64,000 nt of DNA from Acanthococcus lagerstroemiae (Eukaryota; Arthropoda; Insecta; Hemiptera; Eriococcidae): the NCBI GenBank assembly GCA_031841125.1, contig CM063112.1, positions 27,182,603-27,246,602 of the forward strand, given 5' to 3'. The position numbers and the translations under genes are program-made. Positions 1 to 9,960 of the stretch are shown here, piece by piece (the stretch's first letter is position 1; every line of letters begins with the position of its first letter). Below the pieces are notes generated by a model. The model did no database searches and was not told the origin of the DNA. It saw nothing but the letters and a program-made list of their open reading frames with translations.

Positions 1-2325
1 GTTCATAATTATCATTAATAACAACTATTTCCCACTAAGGTTTGCATTTATTAATACCAAAATTCCCAGTTTCCGAAGTTTATAATTATCAATGCGAGAA
101 TACACAAATCGTGGATGTTCCCATCGATTCTGAGAGTTCAAAATAATTATTACCTACTGAAGCCTAGGTATTATTACCATGGCTCATAATTTTGGTGTTT
201 ACAAGGACTTACATCGAATGCCAAAAAGTAAGAACTGTTGTCTTCAGACGCTCCTTTGTAAAAGAGTGCCTGAATGAGTAAAATAAATAATGGTGGGGGG
301 GGGGCGGAAAAAAGGAGAAAACGGAGAAAACGGGCATATTTAGATTCCTTTAATTATTAAAAAAAAAATCTGATTTAAGATTTTGATGGAGGAGGAATGC
401 TTTTTATTGATTGACAGTTTTGTCCTTTTAGGACGAATTTAGTCGGATTGGATTACTTTTGTATCAGATTTGTTTGCCATTTTTGGTCACTCATGGTTGT
501 CTCAATCATATTGTTCGGATAATTGGTCAGATTTAGTCGTTCCCGGACAGATTTACCTAGTTATTCGTAGTGTTTTTCCTATCAATGTAGTTCGATTTTG
601 GTCATTGTGTGTTATTTTTAATCATCGATGCTTATTGGATCATTCTGGCTCAGGGATGAAATAGTCATGTAATTTACGGGGAATTTCGCAGTGGGCTGGT
701 TCAATTCATAGGATTTGAAACTTTCGAGCCGCTGTATTAGGTTGAAGGGATAAAGGCAAAATAATAAAGGGGTAATGGAAGTGAAAAGTTGAGCTGGTGC
801 TATGAAATTTTTCTAGAAGCTTAGGTCCCAATCCACATCTGATTCTGAGTCACATTTTGTGCTAATTTTTGTAACTTTTGAGTGTTGGTTATGTATTTAA
901 TTGAAAATTCAGTAAATCATATTGCAACATACGCATTGCTTATATCTTATTCTATTCTGTGAATCCTATAGATTTAAAAAATATCAACACTGCCAATATT
1001 CAAACATTTAAAAATTTGAATATAAAATTGGTTCAAAAAATGGAAGGCATTTATAAAAAAAGAAATTAAGAAAAAAGACAAATTCTAAAATTTTTAAAGT
1101 GGCTAGAAACAGCTTAATGAGGGGCCAAATGTGGCCACATTTAGAAAAGCAGTAAATTATTTCAGTTCTTAGCTTATCGGTTAGCAGCACCCACGATGAT
1201 TTTTGAAGCCAGTTTCTTTAATTTCAAGTCTTTTTAGTCGACTATAATTAATTTCCTTTTGGAAAATATAACATTTACAATCAATACCAATTATTATGGT
1301 ATTTTCAATTCAACTAAATTCTCTCCTTAAAAGAAGAGAAAAAGTACCTACACTCTTAGAATCGTCGCTCTTGACTTTTTTTTTCTTCTAAAATTTGCAG
1401 ACCAACTAACAATACCTATTTTATTATGTATAAATAAATGAAGCTAAAGTTGGGTATCATTAAGTATGTACATAAATTTTCATCGCTTAGTCCCTTCTAT
1501 TTCACAGCCACAACTGGTTACAGTGGCCGTAGTCCATAGTGGATTTAACTAGGCTAGAAAAGGATATTTGCTGACCAGGCCCCTGTCCAAAAAGGCCGTT
1601 TTGGGCTTCCGACTTCTGATAATACACGAGACAAAGATAGCTCATATCGATACGGGACTGGATCAACTTCATCTGGCCTGTTTTTGCATATAAGAGGTCT
1701 TACTAAATTATCTGACCATTGTTCGAGGAGCTTGACCAAAATCATGTTCCTTTTTCTTTTCTATTTTGACGATGATGGGTCCTTTAAATCATTTGGTGAC
1801 TAGCTACTAGTGGTACCTATCAAAATTTTTCATCATGTTCCCGTGAAAATTCTCGTGAATCCACAATCAAAAGTGGCAGCGAGGGTTGCAGTACTACTCG
1901 ATGCCTAACCAATGTGGTTATAAATACCAAAAATACGTGGAAAAGCGGCCAGTCCCTGACCAGGCAATATTTCACTTTGGCATTGGTTGGTAGTGAACCA
2001 TGGCCGCATGCTCAGTGTATGTTGCAGTGAGCTGGCAGTGGATTAGCAGTAATTAGTGGCCATACGGCCAGCGCATATGGCAGTAAGTTGGCCGTGTAGT
2101 AATGGCTGCATGGCCAGATTATACGCTTAGCAACGTTCCAGTTAATTTGAATGAGTGTCTTGAAACAGAGACTACTTAAGTAATGACCTTACAAGGAGCC
2201 ATAAAGGAGTCTTGACGGGTGGTACAGGGCATGTCAAGAAGCTTTATAAGAATGAGTCTCACCACCAATCAGCTGATCTGATAACAGGTTTTGAAATTTG
2301 TATTCACATATAAAATGCATATTTG
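1..2325. other. AT-rich stretch without recognised gene
   Basis: No reading frame longer than about 65 codons and no family match that I recognise. Visible details: a G-run near 292-304 followed by GGAGAAAAC/GGAGAAAACGG copies to about 333, and at roughly 1970-2110 a GC-richer patch with irregular copies of TGGCCGCATG/GGCCAG-like words. No partner terminal repeat was found for the G-run, although elsewhere in this window G-runs often sit inside hAT MITEs. Confidence 0.5.
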
Positions 2326-2340
2326 ATGATGATGAGGTTA

Positions 2341-2459
2341 TTAGTCTGACGACCGGTATGATGCAGCTCTCCATTTCTCCCAATCTTGTGTGAGTTCTTT
2401 CATTTCCAAATAACTCTTACATTTGACATCCTCGATTATCTGTTGAACATACTGGTATC
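2341..2459 (-). pseudogene. LINE C-terminus, 3' of hAT insertion
   Basis: The last ~39 codons of the LINE read YVQQIIEDVKCKSYLEMKEL and then WEKWRAASYRSSD followed by a stop, the standard ending of this LINE type. The piece is separated from the rest of the tail (3208 onward) by the hAT MITE at 2460-3207. The 8-bp duplicated target CTGGTATC lies inside this coding sequence, so the LINE was present first. Confidence 0.88.
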
Positions 2460-3207
2460 CAGTGGCGGAACCAAGGGCGGGCCTGGGTGGGCCAGGCCCT
2501 TCCAAAAATTTTTTTGACCCGCCCAATTTTTTTTGAACGATCTGAAATTTTTTAACGAAAAATAACTCATTTACAATAGACGAAGAGAATTCAAAAATAA
2601 AATACTTATAATCGACTTACCAAAAGTTTAAATTTAGATAATGTTGTAGAGAATTTTGCTCTTCATCATAAAAATAGTCGTATTCTTTTGTATTAATTGT
2701 TAATATTATGTAAGTACATACATATACAAATTTTTATAACATGTACATAGTTTCATTCAAGCCGGCGTTTTATTCAAAAAATCCCCGTCCTTAAAGCGCT
2801 TTCTAGACGGTCAATATTATTGACCAATATTCTAGTTCTTGACAATATTATTGACCGTGTGAAGGTATTCAGTCAAAAATATTGACACATGCATCAATTC
2901 TTGAAACTCGTTCAAGAATTGAGACTGCTTCAATAAATATCAGAACAGTTCTGATATTCTTGACGCTTTGTCAATATTCTTGTTCAGGTTATCATTTTTA
3001 TCAGTGAACGAAGATCGTGTACATTTCAATTCGTGTTTCATCCGTACTGGAAAAAGTAAGTAATTTTTGATCGTTCGAGGGAAACCGTCAATATTTCTGT
3101 TTACTTGTCTCAATATTTTTGACGTCAATATTATTGACCGTCTAGAAAGCGCTTAACAATCCGGCCCTTCTGTGCCCACCCGAAAAAAACTCGTAGTTCC
3201 GCCACTG
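2460..3207. mobile_element. hAT-type MITE inserted in LINE
   Basis: 748-bp element with terminal inverted repeats: left CAGTGGCGGAAC, right GTTCCGCCACTG. It is flanked by a perfect 8-bp target-site duplication CTGGTATC (2452-2459 and 3208-3215). 8-bp duplications and CA(G)...TG ends are typical of the hAT superfamily. There is no transposase ORF, so it is non-autonomous. The middle is occupied by a second inverted-repeat insert (2795-3152). Confidence 0.9.
2795..3152. mobile_element. TTAA-flanked inverted-repeat insert nested in the hAT MITE
   Basis: 358-bp segment whose ends are inverted copies: AGCGCTTTCTAGACGGTCAA at the left, with the reverse complement at the right (about 3123-3152). 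TTAA flanks both sides (2791-2794 and 3153-3156), as for piggyBac-type insertions. The interior has many GTCAATATT/AATATTGAC words and GTCAATATTATTGACC at both ends. One base of asymmetry at the ends leaves the exact duplication (TTAA or TA) open. Confidence 0.72.
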
Positions 3208-4818
3208 CTGGTATCATTGCCAACCTACCCAATACTTTCCTTCCACCGTTCCTTCTGGCAGCAGTGGTATTATTCCTGGGTGCCTCAAGTTATGCCGTAT
3301 TAGTTTATCTCACCTCTTCAGACAATTCCAAATATCCATTTTACCTCCTACTCTGTTAAGTACTTTCTCATTTCTTACTTTATCCGTCCATTTGATTCTA
3401 AGTATTCATCTATAGCACCAGTTTTCAGAAACTTTGATTCTTCTTTTCTCCGGTTTTCCTGTCGTCCAAGTTTCACATCCACACAAGGCTACGCTCCAAA
3501 CATATAATTTTCAAAAATAATTTTTTCATTTCCAGATTTATTTTTGATTTGGAAATATCACTTTTGTGATAAAATCCTAATTTGGCTTGTGCTATTCTAC
3601 TGCTAATATCACTTTTAATCCTGCCATCTTTTGTTGTTTTACTCCCTAATTAGCAAAATTCGATTACTTCCGCAATCTTTTCCTGTCCAATATTTATATT
3701 TAAGCTATCATGTTCACATCGATTACATACCATCACTTTAGTTCTCTTTTTATTTATTCTCATACGATATTCTATACTCAAAATCTCCTCCATTCGATTT
3801 AAAATGTTTTCCAAATCAATACGCCTTTCAGCTAATAAGACAATATCATCTGCTAACTTGAGCATTTTTACTCACTCTCCATGTATAGTGATACCTGCTT
3901 CAAATTTTTCTTTTATTTCTTGTATGGCCCATTAGTGGCGTATTTAAGGGTGGGCTCCAGAGGGTCTGGACCCCCCTGGCAACTTCAATTTACACCTTTT
4001 TCTATATTTGCCTCCTCTTTCTCTCCTCCTAATCTTAATGTGGCTTTCTGTCTTTTATATAAGTTTAAAATAAGTTGTCTTTCTTTAAACTTTATTCCTA
4101 TCTTTTTTAGAATATCAAACATTTTATCCCATTTAACATTGTCAAAAGCTTTTTCAATATCAACGAATTCCATACATGTATCCTGCCCCTTTTTGAGTCT
4201 CCCATCTACAGTTAATCTCAAAGCTAACACTGCTTCCCTAGTACCTCTACTTTTTCTAAATCCAAATTGATCATCTACTAATATTCTGCGTCTATTCTAT
4301 TCGCAGTTCTCCTGTAAATTATCTTAGTTAATATTTTTGACGCATGCGAAAAAAGACTAATTGTTCGATAACTTTCACACCTATCTGCTCCTGCTTTTTT
4401 TGGTATAGTAACAATAGCACTCTTTTTAAAGTCCTCATGCATTTCCCCTTTATCATAAACGTAACATACTAATTTGTACAATCTATCGAGTACATATTCT
4501 CCTATAAGTTCTGTAATAATTCCGCTGGTGTCGCATCCACTCTTGGAACTTTCCCTTTTTTTAAATCTCTCAATGTTTTGTCAAATTCACCTCTTAAAAT
4601 TGAGTCTCCCTTCTCATTTTCTTTCACATCATCCTTCCTCGCCATTCTTATCTCTTCATCTCCCTTATTACTATATAGTCCTTCTACATACTCTACCCAC
4701 CTTTTCATATTTCCTTCAGCTGTGTAATAGGCTCCCCCTCCTTGTTTGTTATATTACATACTTTCTTCCTTCTTTCTCCGAACTCCATTTTTTACTTTTC
4801 TATAGGCTAAGTCTATTT
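3208..4818 (-). pseudogene. LINE reverse transcriptase domain, broken
   Basis: The domain copies the element RNA into the nicked target. In order on the minus strand: MKRWVEYVEGLYS and LRDLKKGKVPRVDATPAELL (4502-4708); SAIVTIPKKAGADRCESYRT and SHASKILTKII (4278-4481); DQFGFRKSRGTREAVLALR (about 4230-4292); FVDIEKAFDNVKWD with the first catalytic aspartate (3985-4230); then, after a gap, LKLADDIVLLAERR (about 3820-3865) with the catalytic ADD box. The RQGCPLSP-type stretch expected between IEKGV and EIKEKFEAG is missing and replaced by about 60 unrelated bases at 3929-3984. Frame changes occur near 4290 and 4495, and an in-frame stop sits near 4750. 3216-3640 encodes the tail in pieces, including KMDIWNCLKR and HPGIIPLLPEGTVEGK. 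Non-functional. Confidence 0.9.
3929..3984. mobile_element. hAT-like end replacing part of the LINE RT
   Basis: About 60 bases between the RT pieces IEKGV and EIKEKFEAG do not fit the LINE. They start CATTAGTGGCGTATTTAAGG and contain GGTCTGGACCCCCC, similar in style to the hAT MITE ends in this window. No opposite end and no duplication is seen. It may be a relic of an insertion followed by deletion. Confidence 0.4.
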
Positions 4819-5066
4819 GGACGCTGTTCAACAAAAGGGAACCAACCAGCAAAATCCGCTTTTTGAGAACACATGATTCGAAGTTTAAGAGCCATGTAAA
4901 AACTATATGGCATTGCGTTTACTGATAACCTTTTTTCAACGTGAGTGTACATTTTTGAATCGGGGCCCAATTTTGAAAAATTCTACGTTTTATGCTCTTT
5001 CCAACAATACTAATAACTCATTTTGTTTACAAATGTGGGTTGGTTCCCTATTGTTGAACAGCGTCC
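4819..5066. mobile_element. MITE with GGACGCTGTTCAACA ends
   Basis: 248-bp element inserted in the LINE linker. Left end GGACGCTGTTCAACAAAAGG, right end is its near-perfect reverse complement (about 29 bp of TIR). ATTT flanks both sides (4815-4818 and 5067-5070), and removing the element plus one ATTT restores the LINE reading frame (GQ to IDLAYRK), which confirms a 4-bp duplication. A related fragment lies at 32878-32936. The superfamily is not assigned. Confidence 0.85.
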
Positions 5067-6061
5067 ATTTGTCCTTTATTCATAAACTCTTCTATCTTAT
5101 CACTGTTTTCTTTCATCCATTCCTCCTTTGCCTTTTTACACTCTCTCTTTATTTCATTCCTTAACCTTTGATAAGCTAATCTACCTTCCTTATCGTTTGC
5201 ATTCTTATATTTGCTTCGTTCATCCATCTTTCTGAGGATTTCCTCCTGCATCCATAGTTTCTTTACTTCTCTCTTAGTTTTACCCAGATTTTTTTCTGCT
5301 GACTTTAATATTCCCTCCTTTATTTTACCCCATTCTTCCCCCACACCGTTAATTTCCTCTGTTTTTTCAGCCTCTAATTCTAATACAATATCCTTTTGGT
5401 ATTTCTCCCTACTATTAATATCTTCCAACTTTTTCATATTCCATCTGTTTACATCTTCTTTTCTACCAAGTTTCTTCAATTTAGGCCTGCTTTTCATTAC
5501 CACCAAGTTATGATCACTGTCAGTATCGGCTCCCAGATAAGTTTTACAGTCCAATATTTGATTCCTAAAACGTTGTTTTGTAATAGTATAATCAATTTTA
5601 TATCTACCTTTGTTACCTGGACTCTTCCATACCATACCTTCTTCTATAATGATTTTTAAATAGTGCATTTCCTATAACTAACTTATACTTAGCACAAAAC
5701 TGTATTAAACGCTCTCCTCTTTCATTTCTCATTCCTAGTCCAAAATCCCCAACTATATTGCCTTCTCTTCCTTCACCAACTCTAGAATTCCAATCACCCA
5801 TGATAATAAAATTCTCTCCGTCTCTAACATGCTTCATAAGTCCTTCTAACTCTTCATACACCTTACTTCACTTATTCCAACTGTTCCTAGGTTAAGCCTC
5901 TTCATTTCTCTCTTAAGATTCTCTAATCTTCCAACTCCATTGAAGCTTCTTACATTCCAAGTCCCTATTTTAATTGCGCCTTTCTTTGTAAAACTTTCCA
6001 ATGATGATGCTCCCTTAAGTAGCTCCCTCCTGGACATCCAAGTGGGGGAACATTTTACATC
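5067..6061 (-). pseudogene. LINE endonuclease domain and linker, broken
   Basis: In intact elements this domain nicks the target DNA to prime reverse transcription. The N-terminal part (about 5862-6061) reads IGTWNVRSFNGVGRLENL followed by LGTVGISEVR, the usual start of APE-type LINE endonucleases. About 5613-5861 reads IIMGDWNSRVGEG and RGERLIQFCAKYKLVIGNALF, the middle of the fold. About 5071-5668 reads RYKIDYTI and GADTDSDHNLVVMKSR, which includes the terminal SDH motif, then a lysine/glutamate-rich linker ending EEFMNKGQ. The part between ISEVR and the GDWN block is far too short, so some tens of residues are deleted near 5862. A frameshift lies near 5640. The frame continues across the MITE at 4819-5066: GQ before it joins IDLAYRK after it. 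Clade assignment is by eye only. Confidence 0.87.
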
Positions 6062-6937
6062 GGTAATAGTATATTTCAAGTCAAGGAGCGAAAATGAAGT
6101 TTATCACAACAAGTTCAATATGTTGCGACCTTGCAAGACGAGCCAAAGGCGAGTTGAGCAAATTGAACGAGTCGTGATAAACCTCATTCGCTCCTTGCCT
6201 TAGAAGATATTTTGTTCTACAAATGCATCAAAATTCGAAAATGCGTTTCCACTGCCACACGGAGGTATCTATCCACAAACAAATAATCAAACAGAAGACG
6301 AACGAAAATAGTACGCGTTTGTTGCGAACGTTTCGAATCGTTTCCTTCCAAGTGTATAGAAAAAATTTTATTTTCACTCCTAGTACAGATAAAAACGCGT
6401 TATCAGTGCTGATTGCTACGATAATGATAAATGTCTCTTTCGCTATGGAAAACTGTTACGCAAAAACTCGTTTTTGCGTAACAGTTTTTTGTAGCAAAAG
6501 AGACATTTATTGTTATTGTAGCATTTTTTGTTCTACACATGCATCGAAAACGCATTTTTGCGTAAGAGTTTTTGTAGCAAAAGAGACATTTATCGTTATT
6601 ATAGCAATCAGCACTGATAACGCGTTTTTATCTGTACTAGGAGTGAAAAGAAAATTTTTTCTGTTCAGTTGGAGGGAAACGATTTGAAACGTTCACAACA
6701 AACGCGTACTATTTTCGTTCGTCTTCTGTTTGATCATTTGTGGATATCTCCGTGGCAGCGGAAACGCTTTTTCGAATTTTGTTGCATTTGTAGAACAAAA
6801 TATCTTCCAAGGCAAGGAGCGAATGAGGTTTATCACGACTTGTTCAATTTGCTCAACTCGCCTTCGGCTCATCTCACAATATATTGAACTTGTGATAAAC
6901 CTCATTTTCGCTCCTTGACTTGAAATATACTATTACC
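6062..6937. mobile_element. 876-bp palindromic (foldback-type) element
   Basis: The left half and right half are inverted copies, from GGTAATAGTATATTTCAAGT at 6062 to its complement ending at 6937, with the centre near 6470-6540. Each outer ~118 bp is itself an inverted repeat (GGAGCGAAAATGA...TCATTCGCTCC), so the structure is a hairpin with a hairpin at each base. The right arm also carries a directly repeated ~33-bp block (about 6491-6523 and 6573-6605) containing TAGCAAAAGAGACATTTAT. No target-site duplication is visible outside the ends (ACATC versus TGTTA). The small ORFs inside are by-products of the palindrome. Confidence 0.85.
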
Positions 6938-7091
6938 TGTTAGAACGCCATCATGAGTATAATTAATATTTGGAAAAACTACATTTCCTGGAAAGAGATA
7001 CTGTTATAGTTTTTCATTGCTTTCAACAGGGTTTATCTGTCGGAGTTTGCCTTCTCTAGGTGCTTTTAGTTGCGATTTTAACAATAATATA

Positions 7092-7221
7092 CAGGGTGGG
7101 CCAAAAGTTAGTATCGGGAAAACCCATTTTCACCATATAAAAAGCATTAGGAAAACCCATTTTCACCATATAAAAAGCATTAGAAAAATGGGTTTTCCCG
7201 ATACTAACTTTTGGCCCACCC
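7092..7221. mobile_element. Small TA-flanked MITE (mariner-like ends)
   Basis: 130-bp element starting CAGGGTGGGCCAAAAGTTAG and ending with the inverse, GGCCCACCC. The TIRs are about 37 bp. TA flanks both sides (7090-7091 and 7222-7223), as for Tc1/mariner insertions. Inside, a 34-bp block beginning GGAAAACCCATTTTCACCAT is duplicated in tandem. Confidence 0.75.
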
Positions 7222-7240
7222 TAACCTCATAATTTTATAT

Positions 7241-7944
7241 TATTTTTTTATTTTTGTACGCTTCAGCCTCCTCACCACGGCAAAGTATACCCAAGAGTGG
7301 AAATATTCAAGGAGAAAAACAGATAAGTGCATGGCTTTAAAATTATCAGTGTATCAGGGGAAGTAAGGGAAAATACAAAACTAAAAAAAAATTCATGATG
7401 AGCCAGTATAGGAGAATGGGAAAGAATGCCTAGTAATCTTGCGGGATTTTGGTACCTATAATTTCCGAAGAGAGTCGGTATTGCATTTGCAAAAATAAAT
7501 AAAAACCTGCTCAGTGACGAACCTGTTGAATCTGTGTTGTATTCCTGTATCGCCTATACTCTTTTAAAGTCTGTTGAAAAGAAAAACACCACCGTCTGGT
7601 CTCTGGTGAGACAATACAATGGCCTCAACTGCATCTTATCCTCGTCTTTCAGACCAGCGAATATTACTGGCAACTATGTAGGCTGCCAATTTGCACCTTT
7701 GAGAAACCTGCATATCTTGCGCTTATACTCTAAATCTACTAACACTAATAATTTCACCTCGTATGGTAACTGCCAGACTGCATCATATACAGCTGCCAGT
7801 TGATCTCAAATAAGTATGTAAAATTCTATTTTTTCGCCCCACCCCGCTGGAAAAAGTTCTAGCTAAGCCAATGATGGAGAGTCTTTTTCTTTTATTTTTT
7901 ACGCTTAAGCCTCCTCACCACGGCAAGGTATCACCCAAGAGGAG
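7241..7944. repeat. Segment flanked by ~55-bp direct repeats
   Basis: 7241-7300 and 7890-7944 share a T-rich lead and the block AGCCTCCTCACCACGGCAA followed by GTATACCC/GTATCACCC and AAGAG. The copies are about 645 bp apart in the same orientation. The interior contains an 89-codon open frame (7534-7803) of no recognisable family. It could be two copies of a short dispersed repeat or the ends of a larger unit. Confidence 0.5.
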
Positions 7945-8099
7945 TAAAATTAATACTTATTACTTCATATACCTCTCATTTATTAATCTCCCTGTATAAG
8001 TCATGGCCTCTCCGGTTTTCTCCCTTGAAAAGTAAGTAAACCGGGTGCAGAAGACTTAGCGCAGTGTTCCAATCTAATTTGTGTTTGGACAGCCATATT

Positions 8100-9520
8100 A
8101 CTCATTAGATGTTAGGTCGTCGAGTAGGTAATCATAATCAAGTATGTGCATATTCGTTGTCCGTGTGTCGTCCATCCCATTAGCATGATAGGAGGATTTA
8201 CAGTTTGCGTACAATTAATAATCGAGGAAGTGAACTTTCATGCCGCATTATGTTCGCCTTTATACGTGTATGCAAATTCTCGGCGAGTAGTCTGCGCCAG
8301 CCTAGTTGACGCTCAACAATGGTTCGAATCTATGTGCAAGACTATAAAGTACGTATCTTCCCCAGGGTTAACCTCTGTGACTCGGAATATATTGTGTGAA
8401 TTTCGATCTGAAGTTGTATCGGAATTTCAAAGAGAAGATAAAGTGGCTGCCACGTTGAAAAGTCCAAGAGTGCGTTAATGTCGCTGATATGAAGAACGCA
8501 TTAGCACGTCATATTTCACCGGCGACTCCGGTGAGTCCGTCACAATGCCTGGAATGTTCGAGGTTAACGAAATCCGTTCGTCCGGGGTTTAAAAAGCCCC
8601 AAGGTCGGGATCTATAATTAACGCCCGGATAAACGGTTTGTCTCGTAATCGAATATGAAAATTTCACGTTAAACGGTAGTCATCGTATATTTACGAGGTG
8701 TTCGAGAGTAGCGGTGGAATGCTCGCCGGGTTATGCGTTTTTCGTCTGCCTTACGCGCGTTAGACGTCATTAAAAAATTCATCCGTGTGGGAGATTACGT
8801 CTTGAGGAATTACGTTCGTAAGCGCTCCGCTCGTTTCAATTTCCATAGGTTAAGGTTGACGTTGACCAACAACAAACAGAGATAGAGTCTCTTCCAGAAC
8901 TGGTACGGAGCGTCCGAGCACATCGTACGGGTGGAAGTGGTACTTAGCTTTTACGGTTACCGTACGTACACACTCCAGTTCACTGGAGATTCGTATACGC
9001 GCGCCATACGCCTTACCGCCAGTGCTCGGTAGTCCGAAGTTCATTCTCGACGTTTCTTTCGTGGTTGGCGTTTTGTCGAGCGACTTTCGGCCGTTACACG
9101 TACGTTGCACGGGTTTCTGTTGGTTTTTTTTTTTTTTTTTTCGTTTTCGGCTTTTTGTATCTTACGGATCGGCGAAAAAGTCCGTCGGCTAGAGAGAAAT
9201 ATTGTGAACTTATCGTCGCCTCAGGACGTGCGCCATTTCGGTCTTCCGTGTCGCCTGATTACAGATGAGATAACCGAGTTCGAAGTTCGATACAGAGTGC
9301 GCGTTTGTGGTTTTCAAAATCATTAATTGTTTGTGGTGTATTAAACCTGTAGATATTGGTAATGCCTTATTCTCGGGTAAGATAAATGTCACGCATATAC
9401 GTTATTTTTTCATATTCTTAATTGATAAGTGTACCCTGGCCGTGGGTAAAATAAGGTGACCCGAGCCCCTTAGACGTGCTGTGAACTCACCTATCACTTT
9501 TCAGATACGATTTCGTTCTG
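8100..9520. promoter_or_regulatory. CpG-rich block (candidate promoter or 5' exon)
   Basis: GC content and CpG frequency rise sharply over the flanks, with frequent words such as CGTACGTAC, GCGCGCC, TCGTCC and CGGCGACTCCGG. Several medium ORFs (8146-8478 plus strand, 8850-9110 minus strand, 9065-9326 plus strand) are open here but overlap each other and match no family I know, as expected where stops are rarer. A T-run of about 20 sits at 9124-9143. A promoter, untranslated exon or conserved enhancer is possible; the sequence alone does not decide. Confidence 0.35.
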
Positions 9521-9825
9521 TCCGAGTCATAGTCGCTCATTTGCTCATTGTTTATGAGAGTAATTATTACCCTAAGAACTGCAGCTGAAGAATAAACATG
9601 GAATTTTATCACATTCTCTCTTTAACTGAGCTTTTGGTAGAGATATTTTCTATAAAAATATTGTTCCTTCAGGATTTCGTATTGCCTTCGGTTTCCCTTT
9701 TTCAGTTTGGTCAGTAAGTCCTAATCCCCGTCTCTTCAGAATTTTATTGTATTCTCGGTTCTGTTCTTGTTCAATTGTGGTAAGATAGTGTCCATGTTGG
9801 AGTGTGAGTGAACGTGGTAATATTA

Positions 9826-9960
9826 TGTTTTTATGGTGTGCTAATTCACTTTTTTGTTTTTGTGGTTCATAGCGCTTTCGGCTCCACTGAAGATGGCGTA
9901 ACAGCCGAAAGCGCTATGGACAACAGAAACAAAACAGTGAATTAGCTCACACTAAAAACA
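9826..9960. mobile_element. 135-bp hairpin MITE
   Basis: The two halves pair almost end to end: TGTTTTTATGGTGTGCTAAT...CATAGCGCTTTCGGCT on the left, and AGCCGAAAGCGCTATG...ATTAGCTCACACTAAAAACA on the right. The loop contains CACTGAAGATGGCGTAAC. No clear target-site duplication. Confidence 0.65.

Larger units (their letters stand above)
2326..6061 (-). mobile_element. Decayed non-LTR retrotransposon (RTE/CFDP2-like LINE), minus strand
   Basis: Fragments of one long polyprotein lie in order on the minus strand: an APE-type endonuclease (about 5067-6061), a linker, a reverse transcriptase (about 3640-4818) and a C-terminal tail ending at a stop codon at 2341-2343. The short 3' end after the stop is a CATCATCATC trimer run (2325-2337 on the plus strand reads GATGATGATGAGG), as in many RTE-type elements. 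The reading frame is broken by at least one in-frame stop, several frameshifts, an endonuclease deletion, and insertions at 2460-3207, about 3929-3984 and 4819-5066. Wording of the motifs resembles proteins often annotated in insects as endonuclease-reverse transcriptase or craniofacial development protein 2-like. The copy is dead. The 5' limit is uncertain because an 876-bp palindrome abuts it at 6062. Confidence 0.88.

Noticed and set aside
292..304. G-run as a sign of a hAT MITE
   Set aside because: No CAG-type end or matching opposite end within 1 kb on either side.
3881..5659. Plus-strand ORFs of 85-130 codons across the LINE
   Set aside because: Antisense frames of the LINE polyprotein, rich in F, L and S.
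6223..6687. 154-codon plus-strand ORF
   Set aside because: Falls inside the 876-bp palindrome and crosses its centre; no domain. Palindromes create paired chance frames.
8318..8335. tRNA T-loop-like word GGTTCGAATC
   Set aside because: No matching A box, anticodon stem or acceptor stem around it.
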